Source: Alphaproteobacteria bacterium
Lineage (GTDB): Bacteria > Pseudomonadota > Alphaproteobacteria > Geminicoccales > Geminicoccaceae
Direction of reading: 5' to 3'
DNA: 64,000 nt
Assembly: GCA_026990035.1 (NCBI GenBank)
Contig: JALSIM010000019.1
Location: 1 to 64,000 of the forward strand
The notes beneath the pieces are model-generated. The model was not told where the DNA came from, did no database searches, and saw only the letters and a list, made by a program, of their open reading frames with translations. Of the stretch, positions 20,526 through 28,741 are shown in pieces. The position numbers and the translations under genes were made by a program. Every line of letters starts with the position of its first letter. The first letter of the stretch is position 1.

Positions 20526-21842
20526 ATGGCCTTCGAGGATCCGCGCGGGGTGCCGCTGACGGCGGCGAGCGCCGAAAGCGTGCGCGCCTACGAGGAAGCG
20601 CTGGACCGGATCCTCGCCTTCGCCGGCGATCCGGTGGGGGCCCTGGACCGGCTGACCGAACGCGATCCCGCCTGCGTCCAGGCGCATCTCGCCAAGGCCG
20701 CGATCCATGCCTGGGCGCTGCATCCGAGTTTCGTCGGCCGGGCCCGCGAGGCGCTCGACCTGGCCCGGAAGGCCGGTCCGCTCCTCGACCACGAACGCCG
20801 CCAGGCAGCCGCCGTCGAGGCCTGGCTCGACGGCCGCTACGCCGATGCCGGCCGCGAGTTCGACGCCCTGCTGGCGGCACAGCCGCGTCATCTGACGGCC
20901 CTGTTCTTCGCCCATCAGGCGGATTTCTTCGCCGGCCGTACCGGGGCTCTGGAGGCGCGGCCGCGGCGGACCCTCGAAGCGCTGACCGCCGACCGGCCGG
21001 GGCGCAGCTTCGTCCTCGGCATGTGGGCCTTCGGCCTCGAGGAGAACGGCCGTTTCGCCGAGGCCGAAGAAGCGGGTCGCGAGGCGGTGGCAGCGGCCCC
21101 CCACGACGTCTGGGCGATCCACGCGGTCGGCCATGTGCTGGAGGAAACGGGCCGCAGCGCGGAGGGCATTCGTTGGTACGGCGAGCGGGAACGGGACTGG
21201 GCGGAGAACAGCTATTTCGCCGTCCACAATGCCTGGCATCTGGCGCTCTACCATCTCGACCGGGAGGAAACCGGCGCGGTACTCGCCGTCTATGATCGTT
21301 TCCTGACCCCGGGGCGGCGTTCGATCCTCCTCAATCTCTGCGACGGCGCCGCCCTCCTCTGGCGCCTGCACCTCGCCGGCCTCGCCGTCGGCGATCGCTG
21401 GGAATCGCTGGCCGAGGCCTTCGCCGCGAAATACCGACCCGGCTGTCACGTCTTCGACGACGTCCACGCCATGTTCGCTTTCGTCGGCGCCGGCGAGACC
21501 GCGAAGGCGACCCGGCTGATGGCCGATCTCGCCGCCATCGCCGAGGGTGTGGACGACCGTGCGTTGCAGGTGCGCCGGGCGGGATTGCCGGTCTGCCGGG
21601 CGATCGCCGCCTTCGGCCGGAGCGACTGGCGTTCCGCCGTCGATCTGCTTTCCGGCCTCGGCGCGGACGGGCTGCTGATGACCGGCAGCCGCGCCCAGCG
21701 CGACATCCTGGAGCTGACGTTGATCGAGGCGGCGATCCGGGCCGGCGACCGCTCTCTGGCCCGCGATCTTCTCGAAAGACGCCTCCAGCGCAAGCCGGAA
21801 AGCCGCCGCATCCGGCGTGATCTCCGGCGCCTGGCCGCCTGA
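20526..21842 (+). CDS. TTC38-like tetratricopeptide repeat protein
   Basis: A 438-aa all-helical protein resembling the tetratricopeptide-repeat-38 (TTC38) family, which is widespread in bacteria and animals but has no assigned activity. Helical repeats run through the whole length, with the recognisable stretch APHDVWAIHAVGHVLEETGR near residues 190-210, HNAWHLALYHLD, and a VFDDVHAMFAF segment. The repeated His-containing motifs (AIHAVGH, VHNAWHLALYH, DVHAM) could form a metal site; that is inference. GGGAGAGGAGG precedes the ATG at 20526. There is no signal peptide. The stop codon abuts the stop of the convergent thioesterase as TGATCA. Confidence 0.75.
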   Translation: MAFEDPRGVPLTAASAESVRAYEEALDRILAFAGDPVGALDRLTERDPACVQAHLAKAAIHAWALHPSFVGRAREALDLARKAGPLLDHERRQAAAVEAWLDGRYADAGREFDALLAAQPRHLTALFFAHQADFFAGRTGALEARPRRTLEALTADRPGRSFVLGMWAFGLEENGRFAEAEEAGREAVAAAPHDVWAIHAVGHVLEETGRSAEGIRWYGERERDWAENSYFAVHNAWHLALYHLDREETGAVLAVYDRFLTPGRRSILLNLCDGAALLWRLHLAGLAVGDRWESLAEAFAAKYRPGCHVFDDVHAMFAFVGAGETAKATRLMADLAAIAEGVDDRALQVRRAGLPVCRAIAAFGRSDWRSAVDLLSGLGADGLLMTGSRAQRDILELTLIEAAIRAGDRSLARDLLERRLQRKPESRRIRRDLRRLAA

Positions 21843-21853
21843 TCAGCGGCGGC
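21834..21853. terminator. hairpin with both convergent stop codons in its loop
   Basis: GCCGCC (21834-21839) pairs with GGCGGC (21848-21853). The 8-base loop is TGATCAGC, in which TGA is the stop of the TTC38-like gene and TCA the complement of the thioesterase stop. The two genes are directly abutting, so this is the only possible place for a shared terminator. Confidence 0.45.
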
Positions 21854-22322
21854 GGATCCCGATCCGCTGACCCACCCAGTCGGGGCGGGGGAGGGGCGCA
21901 TGGGCTTCGAGGCAGGCGCGGATGGCGGCCATCCTGTCCTCCGGGAAGGGGGCGCTGCGCCGCGTCCCGAGATCGACGTGGATGCTGAGCCCCTCCTTGC
22001 GGGCGGCGGTATAGCCCGCCTCGAGCTGGTCCATCTCCTGGCAGTAGTGGATGCGCTTCGCGTCGCAGTCGAGCATCCGGGTGGTGATGCGCAGACGGTC
22101 GCCGACGCGCACCTCGCGCAGATAGTCGACCTTGAGGGTGAGGGCGAACATCGACCCCCGGCCTTCCCGGGCGTAGGCCTCGCCGACCCCGAGCCGGCCG
22201 TAGAAATCGTCGATGGCGTGATCGAAGGCCAGCACGTAGTAGGCGACGTTCATGTGCCCGTTGTAGTCGATCCAATCGGGCTTCACCCTGGTCTCGAAAA
22301 CGACGAGCGGGCTTTCCGTCAT
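21843..22322 (-). CDS. acyl-CoA thioesterase family protein (hot-dog fold)
   Basis: A 159-aa single hot-dog domain protein of the 4-hydroxybenzoyl-CoA thioesterase type. The motif DWIDYNGHMNVAYYVLAFD (about residues 16-34) contains the catalytic Asp, and the family's FALTLKVDYLREVRVGD strand-turn follows. Similar enzymes hydrolyse short or branched acyl-CoAs, and one subgroup acts on betainyl- or carnitinyl-CoA-type compounds. The start overlaps the end of the upstream ABC ATPase as ATGA, so it is the last gene of the importer operon. Its substrate probably relates to what the importer brings in; this is inference. Confidence 0.8.
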   Translation of the reverse strand: MTESPLVVFETRVKPDWIDYNGHMNVAYYVLAFDHAIDDFYGRLGVGEAYAREGRGSMFALTLKVDYLREVRVGDRLRITTRMLDCDAKRIHYCQEMDQLEAGYTAARKEGLSIHVDLGTRRSAPFPEDRMAAIRACLEAHAPLPRPDWVGQRIGIRRR

Positions 22323-23125
22323 GCTCCTCCGACCTCGTTTCGCGATCGTTCGGCCCGGACCGCCTCCTCGTGCAGGAGCCCCAACACCTCGCGCTTGTAG
22401 GCCATGAAGGCCGGCACGGTGAGCAGGGAAATGTCGCGCGGGCGCGGCAGGCCGATCGCCAGTTCCTTCTTGATGCGGCCGGGCCGGGCGGTCATCACCA
22501 GCACCCGGTCGGCCAGCAGGATCGCCTCGTCGATGTCGTGGGTGATGAACAGCACCGTCTTGTGGGCGTGTTCCCAGATCCGGAGCAGCAGCTCCTGCAT
22601 GAGCTGACGGGTCTGGCTGTCCAGGGCGCCGAAGGGTTCGTCCATGAGCAGGATCTCGGGATCGTTGGCCAGCGCCCGGGCCAGCGCCGTGCGCTGGCGC
22701 ATCCCGCCGGAGAGCTGTTCGGGATAGGCGTCCTCGAATCCTTCGAGCCCCACTTCGGTGATGAAGCGGCGGGCGACGCGCTGCCGCTCGGCCGCCGCCA
22801 CGCCGCGCAGGGAGAGGCCGAACTCGACGTTGCGGCGGACGGTCAGCCAGGGAAACAGGGTGTAGCTCTGGAAGACCATGCCGCGGTCGGCGGAGGGGCC
22901 GTCGATCTCCCGCCCGTCGAGCAGGATCCGCCCGGCGCTGGGCTCCACGAGGCCGGCCACGAGACGCAGCAGGGTCGATTTTCCGCAGCCCGAGGGGCCG
23001 ACGATCACCACGAACTCCTCCTCGGCGACGGTCAGCGAGATCTCCTCCAGCGCCACCACCGGCTCTTTCCCGCGTCGGGGAAAGGCCATTCGCACACGAT
23101 CGACGACGAGCTTGGCGGTGGTCAT
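22319..23125 (-). CDS. ABC transporter ATPase, SsuB/TauB type
   Basis: ATP-binding subunit (268 aa) of a nitrate/sulfonate/taurine-type importer. Walker A GPSGCGKST, Q-loop VFQSYTLFPW, signature LSGGMRQR, Walker B ILLMDEPFGALD and H-loop FITHDIDEA are all intact. It starts 1 bp after the permease stop and shares ATGA with the thioesterase. The cargo cannot be read from this subunit. The divergent molybdenum hydroxylase suggests an oxidisable heterocyclic or amine substrate rather than a sulfonate. Confidence 0.92.
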   Translation of the reverse strand: MTTAKLVVDRVRMAFPRRGKEPVVALEEISLTVAEEEFVVIVGPSGCGKSTLLRLVAGLVEPSAGRILLDGREIDGPSADRGMVFQSYTLFPWLTVRRNVEFGLSLRGVAAAERQRVARRFITEVGLEGFEDAYPEQLSGGMRQRTALARALANDPEILLMDEPFGALDSQTRQLMQELLLRIWEHAHKTVLFITHDIDEAILLADRVLVMTARPGRIKKELAIGLPRPRDISLLTVPAFMAYKREVLGLLHEEAVRAERSRNEVGGA

Positions 23126-23126
23126 G

Positions 23127-23921
23127 TCAGAAGGCCGGCGACCAGGGAATCAGCCACCGCCGGATCCATTTGAAGATCTGGTCGGTCAGCAGGCCGAGGA
23201 AGCCGATGACGAAGATCCCGAGGAGAATGACGTCGGTGAACAGCCCGCGCATGGCGTTGAGGATCATGTAGCCGAGGCCCGAGTTGGCGGCCACCAGCTC
23301 GGCCACCACGAGATAGGTCCAGGCCCAGCCCATCGTCACCCGCAGATTGTCCATCACCCCCGGCAGGCAGGCCGGGAACAGCACCCTCGTCACCACCTGC
23401 CGTCGGTTCGCCCCGAGGGTGTAGGAGCAGTCGATGAGATCCTTGGAAACCCGCGCCGAGACGTCGGAGACGAGGATGAGCTGCTGGAAGAAGGTGCCGA
23501 GGAAGATGACCGCGATCTTTTCCTCGATGCCGATCCCGACCCACAGGATGAGCAGGGGGATGAGGGCACTCACCGGCAGGTAGCGCATGAAGCCGGTGAT
23601 CGGCTCCAGCACCGCCGCCACCACCTGGAAACTGCCCATCAGGATCCCCAGCGGCACGGCCAGGATCGAGGCCAGCGCGAAGCCCGAGAGAATGACGATC
23701 AGGCTGGCCTGGACGTGGCGCAACAGGGTCCCCCGTTCGAGCCCCCGGATGCCGGCCATCAGCACCTCGTGGGGCGGGGCCAGGAAGTCCGCCCGCACGA
23801 GGCCGCCGTAGGTCAGCCAGGACCAGAGGGCGAGGAAGGAGATCCCGGTCAGCAGCCCCAGCGCCAGCCGCAGCCCCGCCGGGATCTCCTCCTTGGGTGC
23901 CAGGATCCGACGCAGCTCCAC
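23127..23921 (-). CDS. ABC transporter permease, SsuC/TauC type
   Basis: Inner-membrane permease (264 aa) of the same importer. About six hydrophobic helices are visible, starting with LALGLLTGISFLALWSWLTY. The cytoplasmic coupling (EAA) loop reads DCSYTLGANRRQVVTRVLFP. The translated start is a GTG at 23921, 14 bp after the binding-protein stop, without a strong ribosome site. The order binding protein, permease, ATPase, thioesterase indicates one transcript. Confidence 0.9.
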   Translation of the reverse strand: MELRRILAPKEEIPAGLRLALGLLTGISFLALWSWLTYGGLVRADFLAPPHEVLMAGIRGLERGTLLRHVQASLIVILSGFALASILAVPLGILMGSFQVVAAVLEPITGFMRYLPVSALIPLLILWVGIGIEEKIAVIFLGTFFQQLILVSDVSARVSKDLIDCSYTLGANRRQVVTRVLFPACLPGVMDNLRVTMGWAWTYLVVAELVAANSGLGYMILNAMRGLFTDVILLGIFVIGFLGLLTDQIFKWIRRWLIPWSPAF

Positions 23922-23935
23922 GACGGAGCGCCGGG

Positions 23936-24910
23936 CTACTGGTTGACGATGTCGAAGGCGATCAGCGACACGGGATCGACCTCCACCTTGAACTGGCCGA
24001 TCTCGCGTCCCAGCTCGATGGCGTTGCCGATCGTCCCGAGGATCCGGCCGGGGGCGTCGGGCTTGCCGATGTAGGCCTCGTTCATGGCCCGATCGTAATA
24101 GCCGATGCCGGCGCGGGTTTCCGCGAACACCGCCGGATCCTCGAGCCAGCCGCCGACCCCGCGGGCCATGATCTCGTCGGCCTCCGCCTCGTTGGCCTTC
24201 TGGAACTCCACCGCCCGGACCCAGGCCCGGTAGAGCGCCTGGAGATCGGCCTTGCGGGCTTCGAGCTTCTCCGGCGTGGTCACCGCGACATCGACGATCA
24301 GCCCGGGCGTCTTCGAGGAATCGACCAGCAGACGGCCGTGCGGGGCTTGCTTGCCGCGGGTCAGCCAGGGCTCCCAGGTGACTGCCGCATCGAGCCGGCC
24401 GGCGACGAAGGCGGCACCGGCATCCCCCGCGGTCATGTTCTGCGATTTGACGTCGGAGAGCTTGAGACCGGCCTGCCCGAGGAGCACGCCGAGGAAGAAC
24501 TGCGAGACCGAGCCCTCGGTGTAGCCGACGGTCTTCCCCTCGAGATCGGCGATGGTCGCGATTTCCTTACGGGCGACGATGCCGTCACCGCCGCGGCTGT
24601 CGTCGAGGGCGAACAGATAGCGGTAGCTCTGCTCTTCGGAGAGGAAGTTGAGCATGGTATCGACGGTGGTCACCAGCGCGTCGATCTTGCCGGCGGCCAG
24701 CGCCGGAAAGCGGATCTTGACGTCCTCCATGTTGATCAGTTCGACCTCGACCCCTTCCTCGGCGAAATAGCCCTTCTCCTGGGCGATGAAGAGCGGGCCG
24801 TAGCCGACCCAGGTGGAATGGGCGAGCTTCAGGGGTTCGGCTTGGGCCGCCGCGGCTCCCAGCAGCAGGGCCGCCGTCGCCGCCATCCAACCGTGGCGTT
24901 TCACCGTCAT
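23936..24910 (-). CDS. ABC transporter substrate-binding protein, NMT1/SsuA-like
   Basis: Periplasmic binding protein (324 aa) with a Sec signal peptide (MTVKRHGWMAATAALLLGAA, cleavage near AQA-EPL at 22-23). The mature protein begins LKLAHSTWVGYGPLFIAQEKG, the standard NMT1/THI5-like and SsuA-like N-terminal lobe, followed by AGKIDALVTTVDTML. This superfamily binds sulfonates, nitrate, riboflavin, pyrimidines and other small aromatic compounds, so the ligand is open. The ATG at 24910 gives a normal signal peptide. It is the first gene of the minus-strand operon and is divergent from the Mo-hydroxylase genes. Confidence 0.9.
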   Translation of the reverse strand: MTVKRHGWMAATAALLLGAAAAQAEPLKLAHSTWVGYGPLFIAQEKGYFAEEGVEVELINMEDVKIRFPALAAGKIDALVTTVDTMLNFLSEEQSYRYLFALDDSRGGDGIVARKEIATIADLEGKTVGYTEGSVSQFFLGVLLGQAGLKLSDVKSQNMTAGDAGAAFVAGRLDAAVTWEPWLTRGKQAPHGRLLVDSSKTPGLIVDVAVTTPEKLEARKADLQALYRAWVRAVEFQKANEAEADEIMARGVGGWLEDPAVFAETRAGIGYYDRAMNEAYIGKPDAPGRILGTIGNAIELGREIGQFKVEVDPVSLIAFDIVNQ

Positions 24911-24948
24911 GTTCGTGCCTCCCGCGTTCGCTCTGCATTCCGCTGTGG

Positions 24949-24964
24949 CGCGCCCCGGGGCGCG
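24949..24964. promoter_or_regulatory. 16-bp perfect palindrome in a divergent promoter region
   Basis: CGCGCCCC-GGGGCGCG reads the same on both strands. It sits 38 bp upstream of the binding-protein ATG and about 100 bp upstream of the FAD-subunit ATG, where one dimeric regulator could control both directions. No regulator gene is next to it, and in such GC-rich DNA a palindrome of this size can occur by chance. Confidence 0.3.
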
Positions 24965-25011
24965 TGTCGGGAACCTAGCGCCGGGTGCCCGACCGGTCGA
25001 GCTCCCGCCGC

Positions 25012-25040
25012 TTGACTCGGCGCGTTCCGCTCCGCCAAAT
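25012..25040 (+). promoter_or_regulatory. candidate promoter for the Mo-hydroxylase genes
   Basis: TTGACT (25012-25017), 17-bp spacer, CCAAAT (25035-25040). The -35 is good, the -10 poor. It lies 21 bp before the ATG at 25062, close for a leader but possible. Confidence 0.35.
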
Positions 25041-25061
25041 CCCGCCGGGACGGGGAAGGAA

Positions 25062-25916
25062 ATGCACATCTACGAAAGACCACGGGATCTGGAAACGGCG
25101 CTGGCGCTCCTCGCCGAAGGGGATTGGCAGGTGATGGCCGGCGGCACCGACATCTATCCGGCCCGGGTCGACCGCCCCCTCGAGCGGCCGCTGCTCGACA
25201 TCACCGCCATCGAGGCGCTGCACGGGATCGAGGAGACCGGTGAAGGCTATCGTCTCGGAGCTTGCCTGCGCTGGAGCGAGCTGCGGGATCGCCCGCTGCC
25301 GCCGATATTCGACGGGCTGAGAAAGGCGGCGGCGACGATCGGCGGCCGCCAGATCCAGAACCGGGCGACCCTGGGCGGTAATCTCTGCAACGCCTCGCCC
25401 GCCGCCGACGGGATTCCCGTCCTGATGGCTCTCGAGGCGGTCGTCGAACTGCGGAGTCTCCGGGGCGTGCGGCGGATTCCCCTCGTCGATTTCGTGCGCG
25501 GCAACCGGTGCACCGCGCTGGCTCCGGACGAGCTGCTGACCGCAGTTCTTCTGCCGAGACCGAGGGGGCGCAGCCGGACGACCTTCCTCAAGCTCGGCTC
25601 GCGGGCTCATCTCGTCATCTCCATCACCATGATCGCCCTCGCCCTCGACTGCGACCCTGCGGGACGGATTCTCCGCGCCGGGGTGGCGGTCGGGGCCTGT
25701 GCGCCCACCGCCCGCCGTCTGCCCCTTCTCGAATCCCGCCTGCTCGGGCGCGATCTGGCGGAGCCCCTGGCGACGGCGGTGGATACGGCGGTCCTCGCGC
25801 CGCTGGCGCCGATCGACGACATCCGGGGAACCGCCGCCTATCGGCGCCGGGCCACCCTGGTGCTGCTGCGCCGCGGTCTCGCGGAGCTCGCGACACCGCT
25901 CCGGGGGGCGGCGTGA
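25062..25916 (+). CDS. FAD-binding subunit of a molybdenum hydroxylase
   Basis: A 284-aa FAD subunit of the xanthine dehydrogenase/CO dehydrogenase (CoxM, YgfM) type, which passes electrons from the Fe-S centres to an acceptor. FAD-binding motifs are VMAGGTDIYPAR near residue 25 and TIGGRQIQNRATLGGNLCNASPAAD at about 90-115, with the CO-dehydrogenase flavoprotein C-terminal domain after it. GGGGAAGGA is next to the ATG at 25062. Its TGA overlaps the start of the following gene (TGATG), so both are made together. Confidence 0.93.
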   Translation: MHIYERPRDLETALALLAEGDWQVMAGGTDIYPARVDRPLERPLLDITAIEALHGIEETGEGYRLGACLRWSELRDRPLPPIFDGLRKAAATIGGRQIQNRATLGGNLCNASPAADGIPVLMALEAVVELRSLRGVRRIPLVDFVRGNRCTALAPDELLTAVLLPRPRGRSRTTFLKLGSRAHLVISITMIALALDCDPAGRILRAGVAVGACAPTARRLPLLESRLLGRDLAEPLATAVDTAVLAPLAPIDDIRGTAAYRRRATLVLLRRGLAELATPLRGAA

Positions 25917-28660
25917 TGGTCGCCGGTCCCGGGGGGCTGCGTTTCGTCCTCAACGGTCGGCCGGTGCGGAGCCGCGCGCCGGCCGGGGCGCGGCTCGCCC
26001 AGGTGTTGCGTGAGGAATTCGGCCTCACCGGGACCAAGATCGGCTGTGACGCGGGCGATTGCGGCGCTTGCACGGTACTCCTCGATGGTGCCCAGGTCTG
26101 CGCCTGCCTGGTGCCGGTCGGCCAGATCGAGGGAGGGCGGGTGGTCACGGTGGAGGGACTCGCCGAGAAGAACGGTCTCGACCGGCTCCAACGCGCGTTT
26201 CTGATCACCGGTGCCGCCCAGTGCGGGATCTGTACCCCCGGCATGCTGATGGCGGCGGCCGATCTCCTCGCCCGCCGCCCGAGCCCGGACGAAACCGAGG
26301 TCCGGGACGCGATCGGTGGCGTGCTCTGCCGCTGCACCGGCTATCGCAAGATCGTCGAGGCGGTCCTTCTCGCCGCTTCCGACCGGCCGCTTCCGACCGA
26401 GCCGGACGGTCGGATGGGCGCCCGGCGGATCCGGCTCGACGGTCCCGACAAGGTGGCGGGGCGGGCCGCCTTCGGCGCCGACCGCCGGCCCCGAGAGGCG
26501 CTCGAGCTGCGTCTCGTCCGTTCGCCCCATCACCGGGCCCGCTTCGGGATCGGCGATCTGGAAGGGTTCCGCGCCCGGCATCCGGGGATTCTCCGCATCC
26601 TGACCGCCGCCGACATTCCCGGCCGCAACGGCTTCGGCATCTATCCGGACCTCAAGGACCAGCCGGTCCTGGCGGCGGGTGAGGTGCGCCATCGCGGCGA
26701 GCCCGTGCTGGCGCTCGTCGGAACCCCGGAAGCGGTGCGGAAGGTGGATCCCGAAGAGCTGCCGATCGCTTGGGAGCCGCTGCCGCCGGTGTTCGGCATC
26801 GAGGCCGCACTGGCCCCGGATGCGCCGGTGGTCCATGCCGGACGGCCGGACAACGTCCTGATCGAGGGCCGGGTCCGCCGGGGCGAGGTCGAGACGGCGC
26901 TGCGGGGTTCGGCGGTGCGGGCCGAGATCGCGGTCGAGACGAGTTTCGTCGAGCACGCCTACATCGAGCCGGAAGCGGGCTTCGCGGTGCGGCGGGGCGA
27001 TTCGATCGAGATCTTCGCGACCACCCAGGCTCCCTACATGGACCGCGAGGAGGTGGCGGCGGTGCTGGGCATTCCGGCCGAGCGGGTGCGTATCGTTCCC
27101 TCGGCCTGCGGCGGCGGATTCGGCGGCAAGCTCGACGTCTCCGTCCAGCCGATCCTCGCCGTCGCCGCCTGGCTCCTCGACCGGCCGGTGCGTACCGTCT
27201 GGAGCCGGCCCGAAAGCATGGCCGCCTCCACCAAGCGCCATCCGGCTCGGATCCGGGCCGAGGCGGGCGCGGATACCGAGGGGCGGTTGACCGGCTTCCG
27301 CTTCCACGGCGATTTCGACACCGGGGCCTATGCGAGCTGGGGGCCGACCGTGGCGCAGCGGGTGCCGGTCCACGCCACCGGTCCCTACCGGCTGCGGGCG
27401 GCCCTCTGCACCACCCGCGGCATCTACACCAACGGGCCGCCCGCCGGCGCCTTCCGCGGCTTCGGCGTGCCCCAGGCGGCGATCGCCCACGAGGCGCTGA
27501 TGGACATGCTCGCCGACCGGCTCGGGATGGACCGGCTCGAATTCCGGCTGGCCAACGCCCTGCGGCCCGGCGATGTCACCCACTGCGGCCAGCGGCTCGG
27601 CGACGGCGTGGCGCTGGCGGCCTGTCTCGAACGGCTGCGGCCGATCTGGCGGGAGGAGCGCGATCGTCTCGCCGCCGGCCGAGGCCGGGAGGGGCCGCTG
27701 CGCCGCGGCCTCGGCATCGCCTGCATGTGGTACGGGCTGGGCAACACCTCGATGTCCAACCCTTCCACCATGGAGGTCGGGCTGTCGCAGGAAGGGCGGC
27801 TGACCCTCTACAACGGGGCGGTCGATATCGGCCAGGGCAGCGCCACCATCATGGTCCAGCTCTGCGCCGAGGCGTTGGGTCTGCCGATGGAGCTGTTCGA
27901 CCAGGTGCTGGGCGACACCGCCCGCACCCGGGATGCCGGCAAGACCTCCGCCTCGCGCCAGACCCTGGTCTCCGGCAACGCCGCCCGCCTCGCCGGCCTC
28001 GATCTCAGACGCCAGATCCTGCGGCTCGCCAATGCCGGGCCGGACGCCGAGCTGCGGCTCGAAGGAAGTCTCCTGGAGGTGCGGGAAGGCGGTCGCCTTC
28101 GCGAGATCGACCTCCGACGTCTGGTGCCCGGTGAGGGGGGCGAGGTGCTGCGGGGCATCGGAAGCTGGGACCCGCCGACCGAACCTCTGGATGCCGACGG
28201 TCAGGGGGTGCCCTACGCCTCCTACGGTTTCGCCGCCCAGATGGCGCTCGTGGAGGTGGATCTCGAACTCGGCACCACCCGGCCGCTCCGCATCTGGGCG
28301 GCGCACGACGTCGGCCGGGCGGTCAATCCGACCCTCGTCGAGGGGCAGATCGAGGGGGGGATCGCCCAGGGCATCGGTCTCGCCCTCATGGAGGAATTCG
28401 TTCCGGGCCGGAACGAGAACCTGCACGACTATCTGATCCCGACCGTGGGCGACGTGCCCGAGATCGAGATCCATCTGATCGAGGAAGGGGATCCTCTCGG
28501 ACCGTTCGGCGCCAAGGGAGTCGGCGAACCGGCCCTGATCCCCACCGCCCCCGCCATTCTCAACGCCATCGCCGATGCCACCGGGGTGCGGCCGGGGAGG
28601 GTGCCGGTGACGCCCGACCGGCTGCTCGCGGCCCTGGCTGCGGCGAAAGTGCAGGGTTGA
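25916..28660 (+). CDS. molybdenum hydroxylase with fused [2Fe-2S] and molybdopterin domains
   Basis: A 914-aa large subunit. Residues 1 to about 160 carry two [2Fe-2S] clusters: plant-ferredoxin type CDAGDCGAC with a later Cys, and CGICTPGML...CRCTGY. The rest is the aldehyde oxidase/xanthine dehydrogenase molybdopterin region, with CGGGFGGKLD, GAFRGFG (the conserved Arg loop) and the C-terminal catalytic glutamate in GAKGVGEPAL. FeS-Mo fusion plus a separate FAD subunit is the XdhD/YgfM-like layout, different from the common three-subunit form. Likely substrates are N-heteroaromatics or purines, not CO (the CoxL AYRCSFR loop is missing). Start ATG at 25916 or GTG at 25913. Cofactor would come from the MoaA pathway. 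Confidence 0.92.
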   Translation: MVAGPGGLRFVLNGRPVRSRAPAGARLAQVLREEFGLTGTKIGCDAGDCGACTVLLDGAQVCACLVPVGQIEGGRVVTVEGLAEKNGLDRLQRAFLITGAAQCGICTPGMLMAAADLLARRPSPDETEVRDAIGGVLCRCTGYRKIVEAVLLAASDRPLPTEPDGRMGARRIRLDGPDKVAGRAAFGADRRPREALELRLVRSPHHRARFGIGDLEGFRARHPGILRILTAADIPGRNGFGIYPDLKDQPVLAAGEVRHRGEPVLALVGTPEAVRKVDPEELPIAWEPLPPVFGIEAALAPDAPVVHAGRPDNVLIEGRVRRGEVETALRGSAVRAEIAVETSFVEHAYIEPEAGFAVRRGDSIEIFATTQAPYMDREEVAAVLGIPAERVRIVPSACGGGFGGKLDVSVQPILAVAAWLLDRPVRTVWSRPESMAASTKRHPARIRAEAGADTEGRLTGFRFHGDFDTGAYASWGPTVAQRVPVHATGPYRLRAALCTTRGIYTNGPPAGAFRGFGVPQAAIAHEALMDMLADRLGMDRLEFRLANALRPGDVTHCGQRLGDGVALAACLERLRPIWREERDRLAAGRGREGPLRRGLGIACMWYGLGNTSMSNPSTMEVGLSQEGRLTLYNGAVDIGQGSATIMVQLCAEALGLPMELFDQVLGDTARTRDAGKTSASRQTLVSGNAARLAGLDLRRQILRLANAGPDAELRLEGSLLEVREGGRLREIDLRRLVPGEGGEVLRGIGSWDPPTEPLDADGQGVPYASYGFAAQMALVEVDLELGTTRPLRIWAAHDVGRAVNPTLVEGQIEGGIAQGIGLALMEEFVPGRNENLHDYLIPTVGDVPEIEIHLIEEGDPLGPFGAKGVGEPALIPTAPAILNAIADATGVRPGRVPVTPDRLLAALAAAKVQG

Positions 28661-28741
28661 AAGAGCGGACGACCGTCGCGATCTCCGAGACGGTCGTCGG
28701 CGCCGACCTCGGTGCCGGAGTCGGCGTTTCCGGAGCGAACC

